Translations under genes and position numbers: made by a program | The notes under the pieces: model-generated | The model's database searches: none | What the model saw: the letters and a program-made list of their open reading frames with translations, nothing else | What the model was told of the DNA's origin: nothing | Part shown: one piece after another, positions 1-8,472 of the stretch | Numbering within the stretch: the stretch's first letter is position 1 | Layout of the letters: every line of letters begins with the position of its first letter | From: Streptosporangium minutum | GTDB lineage: Bacteria; Actinomycetota; Actinomycetes; Streptosporangiales; Streptosporangiaceae | DNA: 41,285 nt | Assembly: GCF_002149035.1 (NCBI RefSeq) | Contig: NZ_NGFP01000012.1 | Location: forward strand, 28,831 to 70,115 | Reading direction: 5' to 3'

Positions 1-3000
1 CCGTCCGGGATCGGCGCGCCGGTGAACGCGATGTCGCCGGGCAGCACCGCCTCGGCGCGCAGGTCCACGGCCTCGGCCGGCCGGCCGTCCACGACGGCGG
101 CCAGCTCGGCCAGGTCGGCCGTGGCGAAGATCGCGGTCATCGGGACCGCGACCCCCAGCTCGGCGGCGATCCTGGAGACGATCTGCGGCGCCAGCAGCGA
201 GTGGCCGCCCAGGTCGAAGAAGTTGTCCCCGCGCCCCGGATCCGCCTTGAGCACCTCGGCCCAGATCGCCGCGAGCGCCTGCTCGGTGCCCTCCCTCGGC
301 GGCTCGTACGGCACGGCGTCGCCGGCCTCGTCCGGCTCCGGCAGGGCCCGGAAGTCGACCTTCCCGTGGGAGGTGAGCGGCAGGGCGGCGAGCATGACCA
401 CGGCGCCGGGGATCATGTAGCCGGGGAGCCGGTCGGCGAGGAAGGCGCGCAGCGCAGCGACGGTGAGCGGCTCGCCCACCAGGTAGGCGACCAGCCGCCG
501 GGCACCGGCGGTGACCACGGCCTCGCGGACGCCGGGATGGGCCAGGCAGGCCGCCTCGACCTCGCCCGGCTCGATCCGGTTGCCGTGGATCTTCACCTGA
601 CGGTCGGTCCGGCCCAGGAACTCCAGGTTCCGGTCGGGGCGGAACCTGGCCAGGTCGCCCGTGGCGTACATCCTGGCTCCCGGGCGGGGCGAGAACGGGT
701 CGGGCAGGAAGCGTTCGGCGGTCAGGCCCGGACGGCCGAGGTAGCCGTGGGCCAGGCACTCGCCGGCGACGTGCACCTCGCCGGGCACCCCGATCGGAGC
801 CGGGTTGCCGTGCCGGTCGAGCACGTAGACGCGGGTGTGCGGCAGCGCGGTCCCGATCGGCAGGTGCGTGGCCGCGCCGAGTTCCGCCCCGTCGACGGTG
901 CGGTAGGCGGTGGCGCAGACGGTCGCCTCGGTGGGGCCGTAGTGGTTGTAGAACGCGACCCGGCCGCCGGTCAGCCCGGCCCAGACCCTGAGGCGCTCCA
1001 GCGGGACGCTCTCGCCGCCGACCATCATCGCGGTGAGCGGGACGTCCCCGGCGCCGGCCTCCGCGTCCAGGTGCTCGACCCACTGCTGCCACAGCGCGGA
1101 GGCGGTGTCGACCATGGTGATCGCGTGCTCGGCGCACAGGCCGACGAGCGCGGGGCCGGTGAGCGAGGCGGGGTCGGGGTGCAGCACCAGCGCGGCGCCG
1201 CTGATCAGCGCGGGGAAGACGTCGCCCGCCGAGGCGTCGAAGCTGAGCGGCGGGACCATCAGGACGCGCTCCCCCGGCCCGAAACCGTGCAGGTCCCGGA
1301 AGGACCTGGCCAGGTGGGAGAGGGTGCGGTGGCCGACCACCACCCCCTTGGGGCGCCCGGTGGATCCGGAGGTGTAGATCACGTAGGCGGCCTGGTCGGG
1401 ATGCCGGGCGGCCGCCTTCGGGGCCGCCGTCCTGTCCGTCGTCCAGAAGGCGAGGTCGGCGCGTGTCACGATCGGCCCGGTGAACCCGGCGAACCCGGCC
1501 TCCTCGGCGATCGCCACGGCCGCCCCGGAGTCCGCCAGCAGGTAGGCCAGCCGCTCGGCGGGCTGCGCCGGATCCAGCGGCACGTAGGCGGCGCCCGCCT
1601 TCAGGATCCCCAGCAGCGCCACGACGGCCTCGGGGCCGGCGGTCAGTCCCAGCGCGACCCGCGCGCCCCGGTCCGCGGGCTCCCCGGACGGCGCCGCCTG
1701 GGCCAGCAGGAGGCGCAGGCGTCCGGCGACGGCGGTGGAGGCCCGGTCGAGCTCGCCGTAGGTGAGCACCGTGCCGGAGGAGGCGCCGCGGCCGCCGGCC
1801 GTGCCGGGGACGACGACGGCGGGGGCGTCCGGCGTCCGGGCGGCCTGCCGGGCGATCAGGTGGTCGAGCAGGAGCGCCCCGGGATCCCAGGCGAGATCCT
1901 CGGGAGGGTCGCCGAGGACCGCGGCGAGCTCGGCCGCGGGCAGGATCTCCAGCTCCGACAGGCGGCGGCCCGGCTCCGAGACGACCGAGTGGAGCAGCGT
2001 CTCGTAGTGGACGCCCATCCGCTCCACCGTGGAGCGGTCGAACAGGTCGGTGTTGTAGGAGAACATGAGCTGGACGTGGGTGGAATAGACGATCACGTCC
2101 AGGGCGAGGTCGAACTTGGCTCCGGCCAGACCCGACAGCACCGGCTCGGTGCGGAGGCCGTCGAGGGAGAGCGCCCCGCTGTCGGGGTTGCCCAGCATGA
2201 GCATCGTCTGGAACAGCGGTGTCCTCGCCGGGTCCCGGTCGAGCCGCAGCTCGCCCACCACCCGCTCGAACGGCACCGCGGCGTGGCCGTACATGGTGAA
2301 GGCGCGCCGCCGCACCCGCTTGAGCGTCTCGCGGAAGGTCGGGTCGCCCGCCAGGTCGGCGCGCAGGGCCAGGGTGTTGATGAAGATGCCGAAGACCTGC
2401 TCGAACTCCTCGTGGTCGCGGCCCGCGACGGGAGTCCCGACGCAGAAATCCTTCTGCCCGCTGTAGCGGGAGAGCAGCACCTGGTAGGCGGCCAGCAGGG
2501 TCATGAACGGCGTGCAGCGCTCGGCCCTGGCCAGTCCGGTGACCCGCTGCCACAGCTCCAGCGGGATCCGGTGGACGACCAGGTCCCCGTTGCTGGTCTG
2601 TACGGCGGGGCGCGGCCGGTCGGTGGGCAGTTCCAGCGCCGGCACGTCGTCGAGCTCCCGGAGCAGGCCGGCGACGTCGGCGGACTGCTCGCGCTGCAGG
2701 CGGACGTGGTCGCGGTACTGCCGCTCCGGGGGTGCGAGCGGCGACGGCAGCCCGGTGGTGAAGGCCGCGTACAACGTGGCCAGCTCGGCGAACATCACCT
2801 GCTCGATCGACCACGCGTCGCCGGCGATGTGGTGCACGACCAGCAGGAGGATGTGCTCGCCGGGGCCGGTGCGCAGCAGGCTCGCCCGGAGCAGCGGCCC
2901 CTCGGCCAGGTCGAACGGCCGGTTGCTCCGCTCGGCGAGCAGTTCCGCCGGCGACTGCCCGGCGAGCGGTCCGCCGGTCAGGTCGAGCCGTTCGATCTCC

Positions 3001-3227
3001 ACCGGGGCGGGGTCCAGGACCAGCGCGACCGGGGCGCCGCCGACCTGGGGGAAGACGGTCCGCAGTGCCTCGTGCCTGGCCACGATCTCGCTCAGTGCCC
3101 GGGCCAGCGCGTCGGAGTCGAGCGGCCCGATGAGCCGCTCGCAGACGACCATGTTGTAGGTCCCGTCCCCGGGGGTGAGCCGGTCCAGGAACCACAGACG
3201 CTCCTGGGCGTAGGAGAGCGCGCTCAC
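1..3227 (-). CDS. Nonribosomal peptide synthetase, C-A-PCP then probable reductase domain (3' end outside window)
   Basis: The frame starts at GTG 3227, inside the stop of the carrier-protein gene (GTGA overlap), and stays open to base 1, giving about 1075 residues. Seen in order: a condensation domain from residue 1 (LSYAQERLWFLDR at the N terminus, HHIAGDAWS at about 132-140, with Ala where DG is usual); an adenylation domain with YTSGSTGRPKG near 620, FDASAGD, NHYGPTEATVC and SHGKVDFRALP; and a carrier domain with DNFFDLGGHSLL, phosphopantetheine Ser about 1010. By-eye alignment to the GrsA pocket gives roughly D-A-G-A-M-V-H-V-C-K, which I cannot match to a known substrate. After the carrier domain, DLRAEAVLPGDI resembles the linker that opens terminal thioester-reductase domains, so release as aldehyde or alcohol is inferred. 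It is the third cistron of a minus-strand operon and adds one monomer by thiotemplate chemistry. Confidence 0.93.
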   Translation of the reverse strand, partial: MSALSYAQERLWFLDRLTPGDGTYNMVVCERLIGPLDSDALARALSEIVARHEALRTVFPQVGGAPVALVLDPAPVEIERLDLTGGPLAGQSPAELLAERSNRPFDLAEGPLLRASLLRTGPGEHILLLVVHHIAGDAWSIEQVMFAELATLYAAFTTGLPSPLAPPERQYRDHVRLQREQSADVAGLLRELDDVPALELPTDRPRPAVQTSNGDLVVHRIPLELWQRVTGLARAERCTPFMTLLAAYQVLLSRYSGQKDFCVGTPVAGRDHEEFEQVFGIFINTLALRADLAGDPTFRETLKRVRRRAFTMYGHAAVPFERVVGELRLDRDPARTPLFQTMLMLGNPDSGALSLDGLRTEPVLSGLAGAKFDLALDVIVYSTHVQLMFSYNTDLFDRSTVERMGVHYETLLHSVVSEPGRRLSELEILPAAELAAVLGDPPEDLAWDPGALLLDHLIARQAARTPDAPAVVVPGTAGGRGASSGTVLTYGELDRASTAVAGRLRLLLAQAAPSGEPADRGARVALGLTAGPEAVVALLGILKAGAAYVPLDPAQPAERLAYLLADSGAAVAIAEEAGFAGFTGPIVTRADLAFWTTDRTAAPKAAARHPDQAAYVIYTSGSTGRPKGVVVGHRTLSHLARSFRDLHGFGPGERVLMVPPLSFDASAGDVFPALISGAALVLHPDPASLTGPALVGLCAEHAITMVDTASALWQQWVEHLDAEAGAGDVPLTAMMVGGESVPLERLRVWAGLTGGRVAFYNHYGPTEATVCATAYRTVDGAELGAATHLPIGTALPHTRVYVLDRHGNPAPIGVPGEVHVAGECLAHGYLGRPGLTAERFLPDPFSPRPGARMYATGDLARFRPDRNLEFLGRTDRQVKIHGNRIEPGEVEAACLAHPGVREAVVTAGARRLVAYLVGEPLTVAALRAFLADRLPGYMIPGAVVMLAALPLTSHGKVDFRALPEPDEAGDAVPYEPPREGTEQALAAIWAEVLKADPGRGDNFFDLGGHSLLAPQIVSRIAAELGVAVPMTAIFATADLAELAAVVDGRPAEAVDLRAEAVLPGDIAFTGAPIPD

Positions 3228-3514
3228 GCGAGCTCTCCTCGCAGCCGCGTGACCTCCTCGGCCAGGCCGGCGATGGTGGGATTGTCGAAGAAGACGTCGA
3301 GGGAGACCTCCACGCCGAGCCTGCGCCGGGTCCTGGCGATGATCTGGGTGATGGTCAGCGAGTGCCCGCCGAGGTCGTAGAGGTCCTCCTCCAGGCCGAT
3401 GTCGTCGATACGGAGGATCTCCTGCCAGATCTCGCGCACCTGTGTGATCACGGGGTCCTCCTGCTCCGGGCGTTCGAGCGCGGCGTCCGGGGCCGGAGAG
3501 AACAGGTCGGTCAC
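3224..3514 (-). CDS. Stand-alone peptidyl/acyl carrier protein
   Basis: This 96-residue free carrier domain begins at GTG 3514, overlapping the stop of the condensation-like gene (GTGA), and its own stop overlaps the NRPS start, so all three cistrons look translationally coupled. The Ppant attachment motif DLYDLGGHSLTITQI is intact, and helices typical of PCPs follow (RTRRRLGVEVSLDVFFDNPTI split over the domain). The roughly 25-residue N-terminal lead (LFSPAPDAALERPEQEDPV) is acidic and proline-rich, like a docking or linker segment. It probably presents a thioester-bound building block to the neighbouring condensation proteins. Which A domain loads it cannot be read from the sequence; the downstream NRPS A domain is the only one in the window. 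Confidence 0.9.
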   Translation of the reverse strand: MTDLFSPAPDAALERPEQEDPVITQVREIWQEILRIDDIGLEEDLYDLGGHSLTITQIIARTRRRLGVEVSLDVFFDNPTIAGLAEEVTRLRGELA

Positions 3515-4635
3515 TGAAGCTCCTCGTCGGGTTCGGGGTGAGGCGGTTCCGGAAGGTCGGCGATTCTCACCTGCGGCTCGGCGGCGATGACGCGCAGCAG
3601 GGCCCGCAGGTATCCCGCGACGCGGGCCACGTCGTCGTGGTCGATCGTGGTGGGGTTGAAGCGCAGGCCCAGGGTCAGGCTCAGGTCGCCGTCCACGGCC
3701 TGGACGTGCAGTGCGCGGCGGGAGGCGCCGTTGAAGACCGTCCACTCCACGCCGGCCCCGATGCCGGGGAAGCCCGGCGCGGACGCCCTTCTGCGGTAGC
3801 TGAGGAGCACCGGGCGGGAGGTCGTCCTCGGCGGCGCGTGCCGGAACCGGTACAGCTCGCGGAGCTCGGCCTGGACCGTGCGCAGGTAGGCGGGGAGGTC
3901 CTCGTCGAGCTCCGGATGCGGGACGAACGGCACCTCCGCCACGAAGTTCCCGATGTGGTGCCGTGTCTCGCCGGTGCGGGTGCCCAGGTCGAGGGCGAGG
4001 GGGGACCCGGTGGTGCCGTGGCGGCGCAGCAGCACGCCCAGCACGGCCACGAGCAGTTCGAACCTGGTCGCCCCCAGCGCCGTGGCCGCGGCGGCGACCC
4101 CGTCGAACTCCGCTCCGCCGAGCACCATCTCGACGATCTCGCCGGGGCCGGTGCCGCCGGGGTCCGCGCGCAGGCCGGGCAGGAGGAGCTCGGCGGGTGC
4201 GCGGTCGCGCTCCTTCCAGAAGGCCGCGGCGCCGTCGACCTGGGGGCGCTCGCCGTACGGCGGCGCCAGTGCGGGCAGTGCGGCGCGCGAGAAGTAGGCG
4301 TCGGCCAGATCGCGGAGCAGGACGTCCTTGGAGCCGCCGTCGAACACCCGGCCGTGCGCCGTGAAGATCAGGCGGTGCCGGTCCGGTCCCAGCGTGACCA
4401 GCGTGAACCGGGCGAGCGGGCCACGGTCCAGGTCGAACGGGCGGGCGATCTCGGCGGCGGCGACCTCCGGGTAGCGCCGGGACGACGAATCGACCCTGCT
4501 GACCCGGACCCGGCCGAGCACCGGGTGCCGTGCGGCGACGGCGGCGCACGCGCCGAGCAGCGCGGGGACGTCCAGGGGACCGTTCAGGTGGAGCACCAGC
4601 GGGATCCCCCGCAGGTCGAAAGAGGCGTGCGACAT
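3511..4635 (-). CDS. Stand-alone condensation-like protein with altered active site
   Basis: The 374-residue protein has the size and layout of a single condensation-domain fold: an N-terminal half with an RHPVLGRV segment, a core motif, and a C-terminal half with a GNFVAEVPFV stretch typical of the floor of the C domain. At the catalytic HHxxxDG position it reads HGRVFDG (residues 94-100), so the first His and the DG are kept but the second, normally catalytic, His is Gly. It may be a non-catalytic or noncanonical C domain, for example a scaffold or an acyltransferase using another base. It is the first gene of the operon with the free PCP and the NRPS. The start is ATG 4635, with a GAGGGA stretch upstream. 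The divergent neighbour is the GH3 hydrolase, and a dyad lies between them. Confidence 0.85.
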   Translation of the reverse strand: MSHASFDLRGIPLVLHLNGPLDVPALLGACAAVAARHPVLGRVRVSRVDSSSRRYPEVAAAEIARPFDLDRGPLARFTLVTLGPDRHRLIFTAHGRVFDGGSKDVLLRDLADAYFSRAALPALAPPYGERPQVDGAAAFWKERDRAPAELLLPGLRADPGGTGPGEIVEMVLGGAEFDGVAAAATALGATRFELLVAVLGVLLRRHGTTGSPLALDLGTRTGETRHHIGNFVAEVPFVPHPELDEDLPAYLRTVQAELRELYRFRHAPPRTTSRPVLLSYRRRASAPGFPGIGAGVEWTVFNGASRRALHVQAVDGDLSLTLGLRFNPTTIDHDDVARVAGYLRALLRVIAAEPQVRIADLPEPPHPEPDEELQ

Positions 4636-4712
4636 CCTGTCCGTCTCCCTCGTGGGTGACTTCTCTTCGGGCAGGCGACGGGGGCATGGGTCACCCCGGA
4701 CAGACTTTTAAT

Positions 4713-4725
4713 AGGAAAGTTTCCT
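4713..4725. promoter_or_regulatory. Perfect dyad AGGAAA-G-TTTCCT, candidate ROK-type operator
   Basis: The 13-bp inverted repeat sits in an unusually AT-rich strip between the divergent NRPS operon and the GH3 gene. The extended TTAATAGGAAAGTTTCCTG resembles the A/T-flanked GGAAA/TTTCC palindromes that ROK sugar regulators bind in actinobacteria (family knowledge, from memory). A related imperfect dyad lies beside the ROK gene at 9723-9737. Binding is inferred. Confidence 0.5.
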
Positions 4726-4806
4726 GTCTATTTACGCAACCCGAATGCTACACATGTGGTACGCCTGAAACAAGCGATGAGTGGTGAACCGAATCTGGAG
4801 GCTCTG

Positions 4807-6321
4807 ATGATCGTTCGTGGCGGCCTGAGTGGCGCGAGCCCCGAACTGGCCGGGCTTGCCGACACCGTGCTACAGCCCGGGTTCGTGGGTGTGGAGGTGC
4901 CCGACTGGCTGCGCAGACGCCTCGGCGAGGGGCTCGGAGGGGTTGCGCTCTACTCCCGAAACCTTGTAGACAGTGCGCAGGTCAGAGCGCTGACCGCCGC
5001 TCTCAGGGCGGAGAACCCCGACGTGGTGATCGCCACCGACGAGGAGGCTGGCGACGTCACCCGGCTGGAGGCGCTCACCGGCAGCTCCCGCCCGGGGAAC
5101 CTCGCGCTCGGCGCGGTGGACGACCCCGAGCTGACCGAGCTGGTCGCCCGCGGGGTCGGGCGCGACATGGCCGAGGCCGGCATCACCCTGAACTACGCCC
5201 CCGTGGTGGACGTCAACTCCGATCTGGACAACCCCGTCGTCGGCACCCGCGCGTTCGGCGCCGACCCCTGGCTGGTGGCCCGGCACGCCCGCGCGTGGGT
5301 CACCGGCCTCCAGTCGTCCGGGGTGGCCGCCTGCGCCAAGCACTTCCCCGGTCACGGGGCCACCGCCGTGGACTCCCACAACGACCTGCCGACCGTGTCC
5401 TACTCCGCCGAGGAGCTCGCCGCCACGGCGCTCCCGCCGTACCGGACCGCCATCGAGGCCGGGGTGCGGGCCGTGATGACCGGCCACCTGCTCGTCCCCG
5501 CCTACGACCCCGACTTCCCCGCCACGATGAGCAGCCGCATCCTGGTCGGGCTGCTCCGCGAGGAGCTCGGCTTCGACGGCCTGATCGTGACCGACGGCGT
5601 GGAGATGCCCTCGGTCGCCGAGCGGTACGGCGTGACCGGCGCGGCCGTCCGGGCCCTGGCCGCCGGGGCCGACGCCGTCTGCGTGGGCGGCGAGCGCAAG
5701 GGGGCCGGCGTGGTCGGATTCATGCGCAACGCCATCATGGCCGCCGTGATCGACGGCACGCTCCCCGAGGAGCGCCTGGCCGAGGCCGCCTCCCGGGTGC
5801 GCCGCCTGGCCGCCTGGTCGGCCGAGCAGCGCCAGGTCGCGTGGGCGACGGATCAGGCGCCTCTCACCCCGGCCGGGCTCACGGCGGCCCGGCGTGCCGT
5901 GCGGGTCCTCGGCGCGGGGCTGCCGCTGACCTCGGCGCCGCAGGTGATCGAGTTCGTGTCCGAGACGAACATCGCCATCGACCGGGCCACCCCGTGGGGC
6001 GTCGCCACGCCGCTGTCGGCGCTGCTCCCCGGCACCACGGCGGTACGGCTCGGCCCCGAGGACGAGGTCCCGCCGGTGCCCGGCGGGCGCCCGCTGGTGA
6101 TCGTGGTGCGGGACGCCCACCGGCACGCCTGGGTGTCGGCCCGGCTCGACGCGCTGCTGTCCGGGCGTCCCGACGCGGTCGTGGTGGAGATGGGGCTGCC
6201 GGGCCCCGGGACGCCCGGCGGCACGCACATCACCACCTACGGCGCGACGACCGCGTGCGGCCAGGCGGCGGCCGAACTCCTGGCCGGTCAGTCCTCCCTG
6301 ACCCGCACCGGCCCGCGCTGA
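4807..6321 (+). CDS. nagZ: Glycoside hydrolase family 3, beta-N-acetylhexosaminidase (NagZ-like)
   Basis: The 504-residue protein is predicted to remove terminal beta-linked N-acetylglucosamine, as NagZ does from muropeptides or chito-oligosaccharides. Seen: the GH3 N-terminal TIM-barrel sequence TDEEAGDVTRLE, NYAPVVDVN, the NagZ-type loop KHFPGHGATAVDSHNDLP (from residue 178), whose His and Asp supply the acid/base, and the nucleophile motif VTDGVEM (Asp about 263). A further C-terminal domain of roughly 150 residues follows, longer than in the minimal enterobacterial NagZ. The start ATG 4807 is chosen because GGAGG lies 5 nt upstream; in-frame upstream starts lack a good site. No signal peptide is seen, so it should be cytoplasmic. 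It is transcribed away from the NRPS operon, with a ROK-like dyad in the shared upstream region. Confidence 0.88.
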   Translation: MIVRGGLSGASPELAGLADTVLQPGFVGVEVPDWLRRRLGEGLGGVALYSRNLVDSAQVRALTAALRAENPDVVIATDEEAGDVTRLEALTGSSRPGNLALGAVDDPELTELVARGVGRDMAEAGITLNYAPVVDVNSDLDNPVVGTRAFGADPWLVARHARAWVTGLQSSGVAACAKHFPGHGATAVDSHNDLPTVSYSAEELAATALPPYRTAIEAGVRAVMTGHLLVPAYDPDFPATMSSRILVGLLREELGFDGLIVTDGVEMPSVAERYGVTGAAVRALAAGADAVCVGGERKGAGVVGFMRNAIMAAVIDGTLPEERLAEAASRVRRLAAWSAEQRQVAWATDQAPLTPAGLTAARRAVRVLGAGLPLTSAPQVIEFVSETNIAIDRATPWGVATPLSALLPGTTAVRLGPEDEVPPVPGGRPLVIVVRDAHRHAWVSARLDALLSGRPDAVVVEMGLPGPGTPGGTHITTYGATTACGQAAAELLAGQSSLTRTGPR

Positions 6322-6339
6322 GCCCTGCGGAACGCCTCA

Positions 6340-6365
6340 CGGCGGCCACCCGGGGATGGCCGCCG
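6340..6365. terminator. Hairpin between convergent genes
   Basis: GGCGGCCA and TGGCCGCC pair perfectly around an 8-nt loop, extended by one C-G pair. It begins 18 nt after the GH3 stop and lies 28 nt from the stop of the opposing deacetylase gene. There is no T run, as is common in actinomycetes. It could end transcripts from both sides. Confidence 0.6.
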
Positions 6366-6392
6366 GACGGACCGGGCCGGCGCGGCCGGGCG

Positions 6393-7094
6393 TCAGTCGT
6401 CGACGGCCCACACCAGCTCGTGCTGGAGCGGGCCCGGCATGGCGAGGAACTCCCCGTAGTCGCAGGCGAGCGGTGCGATCTGTGAGGCGTACGCCAGCAC
6501 GGCACGCCGCTTGGCCGTCCACTCGTCGCCCTCCAGCCGGATCCGCAGCTCGGGGCGGATCCGGTGCCGCTCCGCGAGGGCCCGGACCGGCGGCTTGCCG
6601 GCCAGGGCCTGATCGGCCGAGGCGGTCCCCCACTCACGGACGGCGGCGGCGTACGGAAGGTCGGCGTAGACCCACGGCGGCCGGGCGCCGGCCTTGCGCA
6701 GCGCGTCCAGCGCCTGGTCGCGGACCGCCTCGTGGTCGGCGTTGCCGATCCCCATCGGGATCAGCACCCGCGTCTCCGGTGTGACGTGGCCGGCGAGGAA
6801 GCCCTCCAGCTCCCGGAGCCGCAGCCCCGCCACCGGGGCGTCGGGATGCGCCAGCGCCACCTGGTCCACGCCGAGGATCTCGCACGCCCGCGCGTCCTCC
6901 GCCCGCCGTTCCCGCGCGGTCTCCTCTGCCGAGGCGAACCCGCACAGCCGGTCCCATGCCGAGATCTCCTCGCCCGGCGTCCCGCCCAGCGCCGTGACGA
7001 CCACCGCCGGCCCCTCGTCGCGGGCGAGCAGCCCCGCCACCGACAGGACCGCGTCGTCGAAATGCGGCGAGACCACGATCGTCCGCCAGCTCAC
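6393..7094 (-). CDS. PIG-L family deacetylase
   Basis: The 233-residue protein is a zinc-dependent N-deacetylase of the PIG-L/MshB/LmbE fold, acting on N-acetylglucosamine-type groups in known members. Seen: the N-terminal metal motif SPHFDDAVLS (His 11, Asp 13-14, replacing the usual AHPDDE) and the second metal region IGNADHEAVRD (His 121; the first His of the common HxDH is Asn). The start is GTG 7094, overlapping the stop of the methyltransferase gene (GTGA), so the two are co-translated. The open frame continues far upstream but there it only overlaps the methyltransferase. Role inferred from context: it exposes an amine that the coupled NodS-like enzyme could methylate. The substrate is not identifiable. 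Confidence 0.85.
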   Translation of the reverse strand: MSWRTIVVSPHFDDAVLSVAGLLARDEGPAVVVTALGGTPGEEISAWDRLCGFASAEETARERRAEDARACEILGVDQVALAHPDAPVAGLRLRELEGFLAGHVTPETRVLIPMGIGNADHEAVRDQALDALRKAGARPPWVYADLPYAAAVREWGTASADQALAGKPPVRALAERHRIRPELRIRLEGDEWTAKRRAVLAYASQIAPLACDYGEFLAMPGPLQHELVWAVDD

Positions 7095-8350
7095 CCCGCC
7101 TCCCCTGACCTGGTCAGCACGAGCCCGCGGCTGCCTCGCTTGCGCAGGTAGGCGAGGCCGTCGCAGATGGACTCCAGCGTCGGCGGGGCGAGTTCGAGCC
7201 GTTCGGCCACCCGCCAGGTGGACTGCCGCCGCAGCCACGGCCAGACCCGGTCGTTGAGCTGACCGGTCTCCAGGGCGATGAGGATCCGGTCGGTCGGCAG
7301 GGCGTCGAGCAGCGCCAGGTCCTGGTCGTAGTAGAGCATCTCGATCAGCAGGTACGCCGCGGCCGGACGGTTCCGGTGGGCGGCCAGGTCCTCCAGGCTG
7401 TCCGGCGTCACCTCCACCCCGGGCCCGGACCGCTCCGCCGTGACGACTCCGGCTCCCGCCGGTCTGGCCGCACCCGGATCGGCGCCGCCTCGGGCTCCCG
7501 TCAGCCCTGCCGTACCGGGGCCGGAGCCCGGACCGGCCCCCAGCCGCTCGGCCAGCCGGGCCCGGAACCCGGCGTTGGGCTCGGTGGCCTGGAGGGTGTA
7601 CCCGTTCCCGGCCAGCCGCCGGGTCAGCTCGCCCTCGCAGGCGCCCACCTCCACTATCGGCCCGTCGTCCGGCGCGCACCACCGGGCGACCCATGCCGCC
7701 GTCGCGTCGAGCCGGGCGGCCTCGTAGGCCGACCGGCCGAACTCCCATGGGTCGTCGGCCACCGCGGCGTCGTCCCCGAGGCTGGAGATCAGCGCGTACA
7801 GCCGGTTGGCCTGGGTCGCATCGGCGGCGAAGAAGCGTTCGACCACCGGGACCCGGTCGGTGGTGACGAGCCGGTCGGCCACCCGGCTGCGGAGCAGCTC
7901 CCCGGCGTGCCGGTTGATGAAATCGATCTTGATGTCGGCCTCGGTCCCGATGAGCGCGATCGCCTCACCGGGGACCGTCTGCAGGAAGGGGTTGTCCCCC
8001 ACCGAGTACGTCACGGTCAGGCCGGGGACCGCGCGGGAGACGGTCCAGCCGAACCGGGCCCGGCGGATCCGGTGGTCGGCCGGCGAATGGGTCCAGACCT
8101 CGGCGGGCGGCCCGCCCAGCCAGCCGGCCACCTCCTCGGGGGCCGGCAGCGGGGCCGTGTTGCCGCCGGGCTCCACGAGGGGGGCCAGCAGCTCCAGCCG
8201 CTCCCCCGGCGGCAGCCCCGCCGGCAGGGTCACCCACGACGCCGACTGACCGACGACCACCCTGATGTCCCGGTCGGCGTGACGCCTCAGGACGGACACG
8301 AACTCGAGAGCGACGTCCTCGGCATGCAGAACGGCGATGACGACCGTCAT
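7091..8350 (-). CDS. NodS-like SAM-dependent methyltransferase with extra N-terminal domain
   Basis: The 419-residue protein carries a class I methyltransferase domain in its second half: PIVEVGACEGELTRRLA is motif I, followed by LQATEPN at the end of beta 2. This domain is closest in style to NodS, which N-methylates deacetylated glucosamine in rhizobial Nod factors. The first half (about 200 residues, MTVVIAVLHAEDVALEFVS onward) is a separate alpha/beta domain I do not recognise. A Gly/Pro/Ala-rich insert follows motif I. ATG 8350 is preferred; GTG 8371 in frame has no Shine-Dalgarno sequence. It is the first gene of a two-gene unit with the PIG-L deacetylase. The NodS link is based on fold and pairing, not a computed alignment. 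Confidence 0.75.
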   Translation of the reverse strand: MTVVIAVLHAEDVALEFVSVLRRHADRDIRVVVGQSASWVTLPAGLPPGERLELLAPLVEPGGNTAPLPAPEEVAGWLGGPPAEVWTHSPADHRIRRARFGWTVSRAVPGLTVTYSVGDNPFLQTVPGEAIALIGTEADIKIDFINRHAGELLRSRVADRLVTTDRVPVVERFFAADATQANRLYALISSLGDDAAVADDPWEFGRSAYEAARLDATAAWVARWCAPDDGPIVEVGACEGELTRRLAGNGYTLQATEPNAGFRARLAERLGAGPGSGPGTAGLTGARGGADPGAARPAGAGVVTAERSGPGVEVTPDSLEDLAAHRNRPAAAYLLIEMLYYDQDLALLDALPTDRILIALETGQLNDRVWPWLRRQSTWRVAERLELAPPTLESICDGLAYLRKRGSRGLVLTRSGEAG

Positions 8351-8472
8351 AGAACCCCGATCTCTGATCACGGAATCATGTCTTTTCTATGACATTTCCG
8401 CGCCAGCATAGACGATCTTCGCGGCACCGCAACGGGTACGGAGCTGGAAGAATCGTCTGTCCCACCGGGCTC

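Noticed and set aside
201-3380. Very long open frame on the plus strand opposite the NRPS gene
   Set aside because: The product is rich in Arg, Gly, Val and Gln-His low-complexity sequence without any domain, while the opposite strand shows perfect NRPS motifs. It is an effect of high GC at third codon positions.
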